Of a DNA stretch of 64,000 nucleotides, positions 13,311-23,275 are shown piece after piece. Made by a program: the position numbers and the translations under genes. The stretch is from Epiperipatus broadwayi (Eukaryota; Onychophora; Udeonychophora; Euonychophora; Peripatidae). The stretch covers positions 1 through 64,000 of the forward strand of contig JAQFVV010013088.1 of assembly GCA_028023455.1 (NCBI GenBank). Direction: 5' to 3'. Position 1 is the first letter of the stretch; each line of letters starts with the position of its first letter. A model generated the notes under the pieces. That model was not told where the DNA came from. It ran no database searches and saw only the letters and a list, made by a program, of their open reading frames with translations.

Positions 13311-14165
13311 CTACAATATAAAATGGGATTATTAAAAACAAGAAATAAAAACAGACACACACACATATGTATTGATAAAACAAGATATTTATTGCTCTTT
13401 AAAACACATGACAAATAATGAAAATTCAATTAAAAAATCCCAGTAGCTCTAAATAAAACCCAATTTAATAGGTTGAAAAATATCATGTTGGCTAATATGG
13501 TTACTCTTTTGCAATGTAGTTCTGGTTATATATGTGGGATTTAGCATATGCAAGATAGTTTTGAAGTTTGGTGCTGCTGAAAACAAAATTAATACATTTA
13601 TATGTATCCTATTCTCAGAACAATCAAGTCCATAAATATTACTAAGATAATTCACAAGTCAAATTCTCAAAGAACTATTTAAATATAAATAGTCAAAATA
13701 AGAGTCATAGATCACATGACTCTATTCTATTAAGCTTGTAAGTTATAAACAATGAGGATTGCCAATTCCTCAACGAGCTTTGTGATAAATGCTTAGCTAG
13801 AGAAAGCATTTAAAATATCTCTGTCAGGACCCCCCCCCCCAAACCTCTGACCATGGTTTCATCAATCCATATGATAAAAAAAATTATTCAATAGATTGGC
13901 ATCAATACGAGTAAAAGAGGACATTATTTGCAAATGTATTTCAATGATTCTTTGGGGTTTTGGATTACAAATTATCTTAATAACATTTTTGGATTTGATT
14001 GTTCCATGAATAGATTATATTATCAACATTACATGTTTGAGAAGCCATAAATTTATTTATGGACTTGTCAAAAATTATTAGAAGTTCATCTGAGTTCTAC
14101 ATGTGTATATGCATGTGCATGTATGTATGGTTTTAAATAAGATATTTTTATCACAACATTATATA
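13311..14165. other. Intron sequence without a recognised element
   Basis: AT-rich sequence with a short C run near 13828. A 40-bp segment near 13694-13732 (AATAAGAGTCATAGATCAC..., with GAGTCAT/ATGACTC inverted) recurs near 53341-53375, so it belongs to a dispersed repeat. Confidence 0.45.
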
Positions 14166-14474
14166 TTAAACCACAAAACATCACATGATCACTATTTCTT
14201 ATGCTAGCACATTACTGTTATTAAAACAGGCAAAACTCTTCATACAGTAGTGCCACTCAGTGCCAACCAGAGTAATCAATGGATGCCAGAAGACTTGTGC
14301 ATAAAAATCCCTATCTAGTGCCTACTCATACAATATCCCCAGAATAGTTTCTGGCATCCGTTGATTACTATGGTTGGCACTGAGTGGCACTACTGTATGG
14401 AGATTTTTGCCTGTTTTAATAACAGTAATGTGCTAGTATAAGAAATAGTGATCATGTGATATTTAGTGGTTTAA
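14166..14474. repeat. Family A foldback element, TTAA-bounded inverted repeat
   Basis: The first half, starting TTAAACCAC, is the reverse complement of the second half, ending GTGGTTTAA. The arms are about 125 bp and hold ...TTAAAACAGGCAAAACTC... and its complement. It directly abuts a full-length family A unit and shares TTTAGTGGTTTAA with it. No coding capacity is visible. A TTAA-target DNA transposon or a retrozyme-like dimer would both give such a structure. Confidence 0.75.
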
Positions 14475-14866
14475 CACCAATCCTGCCTAATAGGATAGTG
14501 ATGGTTATGGTTGTTAAAGAGCCAAAGACACCAAAATGTATGGGTATTGAACTGCGTTCAGACCCATATGACTATATAAGCTATTGAACTTAGATTGAAA
14601 ATTTTATTGTGATTTAAATTTTATTCTCATAGTTTTGTAGTTAAGTAGAGATAAAAGGTGGTTGCTGAAGGGTTGCATTAGATCCTAAGGTCTAGGTGCA
14701 GTGCTCTCAGATCCAAAGCTTCTCACTGATGAATGCCACAAGCCAGAAACTAGTCTGGGGATATTGGATGAATAGGCACTAGATAGGGATTTTATGCACA
14801 AGCCTTCTGGCATATTGATTATTCTGGATTGCACTGAGTGGCACTACTGTATGGAGAGTTTTGCCT
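14465..14866 (+). repeat. Family A full-length unit with hammerhead-like core
   Basis: The unit runs from GTGGTTTAACACCAATCC to AGTTTTGCCTGTTTTAA. At 14726-14782 it reads CTGATGA, then A-T-G-C-C/A-C-A-A/G-C-C-A, then GAAAC; CTAGT (14750-14754) pairs with ACTAG (14778-14782). The same string recurs near 20018, 28350, 44533 and 40655, and in reverse near 16190 and 46265. Confidence 0.7.
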
Positions 14867-15364
14867 GTTTTAACATTATATGTTATAATAACAGATTCTT
14901 TTCTTGCCAGTAGCATTTATTTTTAAAATACTATTGTGATCAGATCTATATAACACTGACTAGAATATTTTCTTTCCCCACCTCTATGCCACATACTGTA
15001 AGCTTTAGTAAATAATACTAAAATGTATGCGACTAAGATAGCAATATGTAAACTGAAGTTATATGATAAAATCATGTGATATTTTACTGGAATAATATTG
15101 CAAAAAGAGACCAAATTTGCACAAGACGTATATTAAAAGGCAAACTATTAACTCATCATGTTGCAAAGAAATTTAAATACATATTCCATTCAGATAAGTC
15201 ATACTATTATATCAACAAATCATAAATGTATATATAGGATTACTGAAATTATATAATAGCAAACATCATAGCTATTTAAATAAATAATCTATTGAAACCA
15301 TATTATGCAAAACTGGGATAATCTCAAATCTTATTTTATAAACTTACATTTATTATTTATAAAT

Positions 15365-16045
15365 ATTTGAAAACCAGGCACTCTTTACAAACCTGGAGCT
15401 TAATTGTGAGTATAGGAGACTTGAACTCAGATTTTCAAGCACTCTTTAACTATCCACACTTTCTCATACAACTGATACACATGACCACACATATGTAGAA
15501 AAGATAAATAATCACCAGTATATGTATTTTGTGCTAAACCAGCACTCATCAGTTGGTCCAGATTATCATCTCCCATATATATACAATCAGTGCTCAGTTT
15601 ATATTAAGATAGAAAATCTTCATACTTTAATGGACAGGCCTCAATCCACTCCAACCTTTCAGCCATCCATATCAGAGTGACTTGAGATCAACATGGGCAT
15701 GGCAATAATATTGGCATCAGCATAGGATTTAGGTTTTCATCATCAGATTTTCAATGATATGGATGGTGAAAAGTTGGAGGTTGGAGTGGTTTGAGGCCTG
15801 TACATTAAAGTATGAAGATTTGCTATCTTAATATAAACTGAGCACTGATTATATATATGTGTGGGAGATGATAATATGGACCAACTGATGAGTGTTGGTT
15901 TAGCACAAAATATATGTATTGGTGATTATTTATCTTTTCTAGATATGTGTGGTCATGTGTATCAGTTGTATGAGATAGTGTGGATAGTTGAAAAGTGCTT
16001 GATAATCTGAGTTCAACTCCCCTATATTTATTATTTATATAAATT
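15365..16045. repeat. Family B foldback: two tRNA-like SINE heads facing outward
   Basis: This is a long inverted repeat. The left arm on the minus strand and the right arm on the plus strand carry the same series: ATATGTGTGGGAGATGAT, CTGATGAGTG(C/T)TGGTTTAGCAC (15552-15531 minus; 15885-15905 plus), GTGGTCATGTGTATCAGTTG, then a B-box-like GAGTTCAACTCCCC near the outer ends. The last two resemble Pol III A and B boxes of a tRNA-derived SINE. The centre contains ATCATCAGATTTTCAATGAT. No protein is encoded. Confidence 0.7.
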
Positions 16046-16084
16046 ATTAAAAATAAATATTTTTAACACTAATTTACTCTGTGT

Positions 16085-16690
16085 GGGCATGTGCTCAGAG
16101 GCTAAAATCTCCATACAGTAGTGTCACTGAGGGTAAGACAGAGTAATCAATAGATGCAAGAAGATTTGTGCATAAAATCCCTATCTAGTGCCAACTGTTT
16201 CAATATCCCCATACTAGTTTTTAGCTTGTGGCTTTCACCAATGAGGAGCCTTGGATATGAGAGTACTGCAAATAAATCTTAGGGTATAATGCAATCCTCC
16301 AGAAGCCATTTTTTACCTTATTAGCTAACCATAAAGGTTCGAGTCCAAAATGAAAACACAATAATGTTTTCAATTCAAGATCATTAGATTGTATAATTGT
16401 ATAAATCTGAATTCAGCATCCATACTTTTTGATCTCTTTGGTTCTTTAATAACCACAGTCACCATAATTCTATTGGGCAGGATTGGTATTAAATTATTAA
16501 ACACCACATGATCATTGTTTATGCTTACATAAGCTGTTTACACAGAGGCTAAACTCTCCATACAATAATGCCATACAGGGGTTTGCACTGAGTAGTGCTA
16601 CTGTATGGAGAGTTTTGCCTCTGTGTAAAGAGCTTGTGTAAGCATAAAGAATGATGATCCTGTGATGTGTTGTGGTTTAATGTGGGCATG
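16085..16690. repeat. Family A tandem: full unit plus foldback unit
   Basis: A full unit (about 16085-16495) is followed head-to-tail, through GGCAGGATTGGTATTAAA, by a short foldback unit (about 16496-16682) ending GTGGTTTAATG. The same order, full unit then foldback, is seen in reverse at 14866-14166 and again at 46108-46690. Confidence 0.7.
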
Positions 16691-16767
16691 TTTGGAATCC
16701 AAGCACCAAGGCTGCTACGTGTGGATGTGCAGGTTGTGTGGGGCATAAAGGCACTTCATCATGGCAA

Positions 16768-17115
16768 TACCAAGATAATTAATACAATTTATATGTAAAT
16801 GAAAATGTTTACATTTTTGAATCACTTTAGTGATAGAAATACATTCTGAATGTAAATATTTTTTATTTAAATATGAGATGAATACTTCTTTGCTCAAACT
16901 TATTGTAACAATTTCCGAGCCTTGAGTTTCAAGGCTTGAGTTTACTCTTATCATTGTGCTAAACCAAATAGGGAAATGCCATATGGACATTATAATTAAT
17001 AAAACTTATATGTAAATATTTAGATTTCCAAATCACTTTGTTGCTAGAATACATTTTTTATTTAAATATAAGTAAAATACTTCTTTATTTAGACATGCTG
17101 TGACAATTGTTTGAG
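16768..17115. repeat. Tandem copies of an unnamed AT-rich repeat
   Basis: A block starting TAATTAATACAATTTATATG and containing AATACTTCTTTG recurs from about 16990 (TAATTAATAAAACTTATATG ... AATACTTCTTTA). A third partial start is at 17733. The unit is about 225 bp. No structure or coding capacity is recognised. Confidence 0.55.
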
Positions 17116-17139
17116 TTTCAAAATATACTACATATATAC

Positions 17140-17720
17140 AGGGCCGTTCAGAGAAAATGTGAGACCTGAAGCAACTAATATTTTAGAGGCCCTTCAAAAT
17201 TTAAAATAACATTGGGAGAGAGGTAAGAAATGAGAGTTTTTGCTTTCAGGGCCGAAAAAAGAATTCTGGGAGCAGTTAGTTACGAGTCACAGAAACGAGC
17301 AAGCAGATCAGATTCCGATACCACTTGGATAGGGTAGATTCATTCTAGCACTGTTAGTATTGTAAAATACAGCTAGCACAGAACTGATTGACAGGGGGCT
17401 GAGACCATTAGTTCTGCTGGTCACCGAGCGCTGCAGTCACTTTCATCGCAGAGTTGTCAAATTGGCACCTTATCTCTAAACTCGCTTATGTTTTCAACTC
17501 ATAGTATGCCTGATTTTTGGGGAATTTAACTGTAAAATTAAGGCTGTTCTACAAGCCATGACATTTCTTTGCCTTCTCCTATATTTTTGTTTAACATATT
17601 GAGTTGCCAAGTTGAGGCCCCTAATATTGCGAGAGCCAGGACAGCTGCCCCTTCTGCACCCCCTCTGACTGGCTTTGCATATATATGCTACTATTACACA
17701 TAAGTGAACAGTCTGACACT
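17140..17720. mobile_element. Possible degenerate hAT-like MITE
   Basis: A GC-richer island begins CAGGGCCGTTCAGAG, with GAGGCCCTTCAAAATTT inside. Its other end, read in reverse, has GGGGGTGCAGAAGGGGC and a matching TATTAGGGGCCTC. CAGGG(C/G) ends with an inner GGGGCC motif are typical of hAT-derived MITEs. I could not fix the right end or a target duplication. A copy of an AT-rich repeat (TAATTAATAAAA) lies on either side. Confidence 0.35.
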
Positions 17721-17952
17721 CTTTTGCCATTGTAATTAATAAAATTTATAAGTAAATGAAAATGTTTAGATTTCCCAATTACTTTTTACATATAAATTAT
17801 ATATTATAAACTAAGAACTTAAAATGGTTTATATAAGAAATCTAAATAACAATATTAAAAGACTCATTCTTTAAAATCTTTTGAAATTTAAGAAATATAA
17901 AATCTATATCTCACAATTCAATATAGCGAAATAAATAAATAATTTATTGTTT

Positions 17953-18075
17953 TCATTTTTTAACACCATGAAAAATTATTTTTTTTAAAATCGATTGAAG
18001 CACATCTTTACTCTGTGGATGTAATTTCATTCTAAATCCAGCAAAACTCAGATTTCTTCTGACTTCAGCTGCCAC
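17953..18075 (-). CDS. Candidate terminal exon, 40 codons plus stop
   Basis: On the minus strand an acceptor-like TTTTTTAATAG is followed by an open frame of 40 codons ending in TGA, with AATAAA 5-10 bases later (17948-17943). The peptide begins V-A-A-E-V-R-R-N-L-S-F-A-G-F-R-M-K-L and reads like a real helical protein rather than AT-rich noise. Its middle (G-F-R-M-K-L ... V-L-Q-S-I) faintly recalls the N-terminal helical domain of DNA polymerase epsilon subunit 2, in which case the GTG would be a lost ATG. That is recognition from memory only. It may also be a repeat remnant or chance. Confidence 0.25.
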   Translation of the reverse strand: MAAEVRRNLSFAGFRMKLHPQSKDVLQSILKKIIFHGVKK

Positions 18076-18689
18076 CTATTAAAAAATATGTGAACTAGAA
18101 TTTGAATACTCTAAAAATGAATGTATAACAGATTCCATCAAAAAGCATTTCTCTTTGTAAAAATGACTATTATGCAAAAAATTGGAATATTTTTAAAAAT
18201 GTTCTTGAGAAACTAATCTAAAATTAACATAAAATTTAATATTTTATACTTATAACTGCTTTCACAGTATCCTTTTCAAAATTAAAATAATTGGCTAGAC
18301 AAAAATAAAGTACAACTTGTCATCATTCTTTAATTAATTATCCTCATTTTTTTTTTTTAGTAAACCATTAATTAATTCTTTAGCAAAGATTTCTAATTAA
18401 CAACGTATCTTAGCAAAGGATTGATTACACTTAAAGAAAAAATCAAGATCAATCTTTAAATAAGTAAACATGGTTGGGCAATCACATTATATAAAAAATA
18501 ATATATTAGTTCATTTTTCAAAAATTCAAATCGCAACCTGATTCTTTATTGACAAATTCCATGTTAACTTGAACTGACCCTTGTCTTGAACAATCTGTGA
18601 ACTGATAGTTGTATCGCAATCTTATGGTAAATACTTTCAAACTAACAGAATGTATATAATTGTTTTACTTTTTGCTAGTAGATGGCAGG

Positions 18690-19797
18690 AGTTATCACCA
18701 AAAAATTAAGCTTGGATAAATGGGAGAAAAAATTGAAAAATGAAGCAAAGAAAAGAAAGGGGCTGATAAAAAAGAAATTAACAGTGTTTTCATATAATAA
18801 ATATGATGTAGCTAGATTGTATGGAAGGGAGGGGCAGTAGCAGGGTTAACTTATGGTAGTGATGCATTATGGGTTAATAAAGGGGTGTTAGATTACTTAG
18901 AAAAAGTACAAAGAGAAATAGGAAAACATGCATTAGATGCAGAGGTGTGGCCAGTAAAGGAGGCAACTCAAGGAGAAATGGGATAGTCAATTTTTTATAT
19001 AAGAGATGCAAAAAGCAAAATAAAAATGTTCTGCAGATTGTCATTGATGGATAGTAAGAGAATAGCCAAAATAGGATTTAACTTGGTTATGAGTAAAGAA
19101 CAGGCAACAGGATGGGGGAGAAAAATAGTACGGTGTGCAGAAGATTTGGATAAACACTTATAGAGCAGTATACCTTTTCAAAAGGTGTGTTGATTGTGTT
19201 AGGAGCATTGTTGACTGTTACAGTGAAAAAGAATGAAATGGAGGAATAGATGTATTAATAAAAAATAAGAGCTAGAGAGATGGAGAACTATGGAGAGTAA
19301 AAAGAATCTAAATATAGATATAAGTAAACAGAATATTAGGTGTAAATTAATTTATGATAATAGCAAGAAAAGTACTCTACTGTTTAAGACTTGAACAAGA
19401 TCATTCGCAACAAGAGAATATACACATAAATGAAGAAATGTGGGTGATTTAGTCTGTAAGTTATGTAAGGAAGGCATACAAAATATTAGGCATCTGCTAA
19501 TTGAATGTAAATGCTTACAAGCAGAAAGGGTACAAATAATGAAGTTGTGGGAGAATAAATATAAACTGAGTGATTATACAAAATGGGGTTCTTGGTCTTT
19601 AGGCTGGATTTAGAAAAAAGGGGGGCTCTAGATACAAAGGCCATGGTGTGGACAATAATGGTGTTGTGGAATAGGATGGAGCAGGATAGGAAGAATATTG
19701 GAAAACTTAGGATGGGAATAGAAAGGGAAATTAAAGTGGCTAACAGGTTTTCTGAGTATAGTGGCTGAGAGATTCTGGACTTCAATAAAGGAGTAGC
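18690..19797 (+). pseudogene. LINE ORF2 C-terminal remnant
   Basis: The plus strand reads as the region after the reverse transcriptase of a non-LTR retrotransposon. From about 18830 it gives A-G-L-T-Y-G-S-D-A-L-W-V, then Y-L-E-K-V-Q-R-E-I-G, G-E-M-G and I-K-M-F-C-R. From about 19440 it has a C-terminal zinc-knuckle-like pattern C-K-L-C ... H-L-L-I-E-C. A frame change then leads into 19583-19768, which ends in TGA. Several internal stops (for example TAG after G-E-M-G and another at about 19161) show decay. An AATAAA follows at 19783, then the 13-bp direct repeat around the inserted family A copy. The RT core and endonuclease are absent. Confidence 0.65.
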
Positions 19798-20229
19798 CAT
19801 ATAACATAAGTTAAAACAGGCAAAACTCACTATATATATATTGCCACACACAGCAAGCTAGAGTAATCAATGGATGCCAGAAGCCTTGTGCATAAAATCC
19901 CCATCTAGTGCCTACTCATCCAATATCCCCAAACTAGTTTCTGGCTTGTGGCCTTCATGAGTGAGGAGCCTTGGGTCTGAGAGCATTGCACCTAGATACT
20001 AAATCCAAGGCTCTTCACTGATGAAGGCCTCAGGCCAGAAACTAGTCTGGGGATATTGGATGAGTAGGCCCTAGATGGGAATTTTATGCACAAGCCTTCT
20101 GGCATCCATTGATTACTCTAGCTTGCTGTGTGTGGCAATATATATAGTGAGTTTTGCCTGTTTTAACAAGAGTTATACCCAAGCATAAGAAGTGGTGACC
20201 ATGTGATGTTTATTGGCATATAACATAAG
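19798..20229. repeat. Family A foldback copy with a 13-bp target-site duplication
   Basis: CATATAACATAAG occurs at 19798-19810 and again at 20217-20229, bracketing a 406-bp insert. The insert starts TTAAAACAGGCAAAACTC, and its inverted copy ends at about 20170 (GAGTTTTGCCTGTTTTAA). A further 46 bp follow on the right only. Each arm is about 180 bp and contains the hammerhead-like string (right arm CTGATGA at 20018-20024). A 13-bp duplication and asymmetric ends fit endonuclease-primed retrotransposition better than a cut-and-paste MITE. Confidence 0.75.
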
Positions 20230-22528
20230 CTCTGTTGTTCACTGATTAAATTTCAGAACTCATATTGTATAAAATCATAGTATTTGATCATTTTATTTGT
20301 CAAGCACAAATGATTGTAATAAAAATATACTTATTTTTATAATTATAGAATGATTTTAGAAGATTTAAACTTTATGGGAAACAGAAATTGAACTTTCTTT
20401 TCCTTAATATAAAAATTAAGCATTGCTTTTTATTTCCTTAAATAAATTTGTACTTTTAATAATTTTTAAAAAATAGTATTATTTTGTCAAAAATCTTATT
20501 CAAACTGAAGGCATATATATATATAATAGTACATTTTAAAAAGTTAGTCTCAATTTAATTATATTACTTGGCCATGAAAGGATTAAAGAAAAAATAAAAA
20601 ACTTGCTTATTTTTCTTTTTAAATTTATTTATGTAAATAAAATATGACATTTTATCTATTCTAAGACTCTATATTTTAAAAGAATTTATATTCCCTTGCA
20701 AAAAGAATTTTTTAAAGTCCACAATCATTTAGTTGTAGTCTGTATATTATCATATACATATATATGTCATCCTGCTATTTTTTTATTTTAAAAAAATCTA
20801 TGGGATTGATGTCTCATAATACTTTGTGATTTCTTATTATTAAAAGCACTATATAAATTAATGTGTTTGAGGAAAGTCAACAACATCATCATACATATTT
20901 GAAGCATTGGGTACATTATGATGATATTGTTATTGCTTCAGCTTTTCTTCATTATTTTAAGATTATTTACAACATTAACTTACCAATATGAATTTTTTTT
21001 GCGCAGAAATAAAACAAAATTATTGTTAAAAAAAACTGAAAATGTCAGTATTATACACACTTCATACAAATATCTAATAAATTTGTCATTTTGAAATAAG
21101 CTAATAATACCCTGATTTTTGTTTTATCATAATATAAAGAAACCAATACTACCATCAATTGGTAATTATTTGGCATTATAGAGTAAGCTTTATTGTTTAA
21201 GTATTCCAAAAAAAATTGTAATTTTCAGTAATTTACTTATATATTTAATCTTATATATTCAATATATTTGTAAAATATTTATTTTAAACCAAAAAACTCT
21301 GTGACTGCAATTTCATTTTATTTGAAAATATTTGTGTTTAAGAAGACAAGTTGCAAAAATGTAGGTATGATAAAGCGGGAGCTGTTTTTATTGGCTAACA
21401 ATAATTGTTTTTGTAAACATTAAAAAAATTTTTTTGTGAAATTTTAATAATAATAAATTTAATTTTTCATTCTTTTAAAATGTCTCAAATAAAATTCACT
21501 TCCATTTTAAAAATGGAATTTTAACTGACAAATATTTCATTTAATAATTTTTATAAACAGGGAGTATTATGATCCAATACGAAAAAAGCAAATGTGACTA
21601 ATTGTCACTAGGGACTTTCAAATAAGATAGGAGGAGTTGGAAATTAAACAAGTTAATATGTATGTGATAGATATTTTGTTATTTTAAGAGGATATCAAAA
21701 TAAGTAACAATTAATTCTATCTATCTTATGAAGTAAAATTATTTGCCCTATTTAGTGAGGCTTTGTCAACAACTGAGCACTATTGGAAGTTCATTTTAAT
21801 TAATATTAATTGTTATAATTATTATTTTATAAGAACTAAAGGCAAATATAAATAGATTTATTTTACATTTGGATAAAATAAATCTTCCAATAGAATGGCA
21901 CATTAATATTGTAGCAGTCGATCTTAGCCCAAGATCGAGCTCCACTGTTCTACCACTTAACCCACTGTTTTTTTGTCATATTTATATAAACGAGTATATT
22001 TCTGAGAAGCATCTATAAAAGTTTATAAATATAAATCTCAAATAAAAATTTTCTTTAATTTTAAATATTCACTTTTATGAATGCGACTCAGATATATACA
22101 TATGTTAACGGAGCTTTTATATATATAAAAGCACAAACAAATCTTTTAAATAATTTTGTATTTTTATTCTATGTCATTTGTTTTATAAATATTTTCTTCA
22201 TATAAGTACACAAAATATTCAAGATGGAAGATGGCTGTCCAAGAATAATTAAAAGGGTGGGATTCATGATTTTAAAAAGAATTTTTTAACTAAAGTTAAT
22301 GAAAGTAAAATTTAAAAACAAAGCTAATTGATTTTAATTAGAGATTAACATTTTTTATCAAATCTATTTCCAATCTGGAAATTGATTTGAAATTATTTTT
22401 GGACAGTTATCTAAGGATTTCATCTCCACTATCAATAGCTGTTAATTAAAGATAAGAAGTTTTAATTAAAAAAAAATTCTTTGAACACCTTAGAGTTTTG
22501 TATAAATAGGGCCAAAAATCTATTGTGT
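20230..22528. other. AT-rich DNA without a recognised gene
   Basis: No exon or named transposon is seen. A minus-strand stretch at about 21962-21915 (GTTAAGTGGTAGAACAGTGG...) resembles a tRNA A-box region but lacks a clear B box. Confidence 0.4.
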
Positions 22529-22529
22529 C

Positions 22530-22560
<31 letters not shown>

Positions 22561-22712
22561 AGGGAGAGAGGGAGAGGGGGGGGGGGAGAGGGGGGGAGAG
22601 AGGGGAGGGAGGGGGGAGAGGGGGGGGGGGGAGGGGGGGGGGGGGGGGGGGGAGGGAGAGAAGAGAGAGAGAGACAGAGAGAGGGGAGGGGGGGGGGGGG
22701 GGGGGGGGGGAA

Positions 22713-22757
<45 letters not shown>

Positions 22758-22781
22758 GGGGAGGGGGAGGGGGGGGGGGAG

Positions 22782-22865
<84 letters not shown>

Positions 22866-23073
22866 GGGGGGGGGGGGGGGGGGGGGGAGGGGGGGGGGGG
22901 GGGGGGGGGGAGGGGGGGGGGGGGGGGGGGGGGAGAGAGGGGGAGAGAGAGGGAGAGAGAGGGGGAGAGAGGGAGGGGGGGGGGGGGGGAGGGGGGGGGG
23001 GGGGGGGGGGAGGGGGGGGGGGGGGGGGGGGAGGGGGAGGGAGGGGGGAGGGAGGGAGAGAGAGGGAGAGAGA
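22529..23073 (+). repeat. Purine-only GA/G tract, about 545 bp
   Basis: The plus strand is nearly only A and G. It begins with (GA)n and GGGA units and becomes almost pure G, including an uninterrupted run of 80 G from 22785 to 22864, then returns to (GA)n; one C occurs at 22673. Open frames across it are artefacts of a stop-free purine sequence and encode no protein. The tract could form G-quadruplex or triplex DNA, and its length in the assembly is doubtful. Confidence 0.9.
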
Positions 23074-23094
23074 TATTTAGGTCAATAGTCTTTA

Positions 23095-23275
23095 ACCGAC
23101 TTCACGTTTGTGTAATTTTTGAGTGGCTTCAGCTGCCTTCCCCACGGTCTTCAGCTCCACTTTACGCCGTGCATGATGTAGCTTCTATCATTCAAGTGTG
23201 CCCATGCCGTCAAAGAACCGCCGAGGCCAAGAGACAAAATTCATTGTATTCCATAGAATGCTGAGGTAACCAGCC
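23095..23275. promoter_or_regulatory. CpG-containing GC-rich island beside the purine tract
   Basis: Right after the purine tract base composition shifts to a GC-richer stretch with several CpGs, unlike the surrounding AT-rich DNA. It looks like the start region of a gene, and it includes the candidate exon at 23204-23265. No TATA box or initiator is clear. Confidence 0.3.
23204..23265 (+). CDS. Candidate short first coding exon
   Basis: An ATG at 23204 opens M-P-S-K-N-R-R-G-Q-E-T-K-F-I-V-F-H-R-M-L and reaches a donor-like CTGAG|GTAACC at 23265/23266. Only 20 full codons are present and no downstream partner exon is recognised, so this is a guess from codon feel, GC content and the splice site. 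Confidence 0.2.

Noticed and set aside
19486-19851. Minus-strand 121-codon frame.
   Set aside because: It is antisense to the LINE C-terminal remnant and runs into the family A insertion.
14166-20229. Family A as a piggyBac-type TTAA MITE.
   Set aside because: TTAA ends fit, but the 13-bp duplication at 19.8 kb and the tandem units argue against cut-and-paste; left open rather than asserted.
22481-23088. Two long Gly/Arg/Glu-rich open frames on the plus strand.
   Set aside because: They result from a stop-free GA/G simple repeat; no codon structure, start context or family supports a protein.
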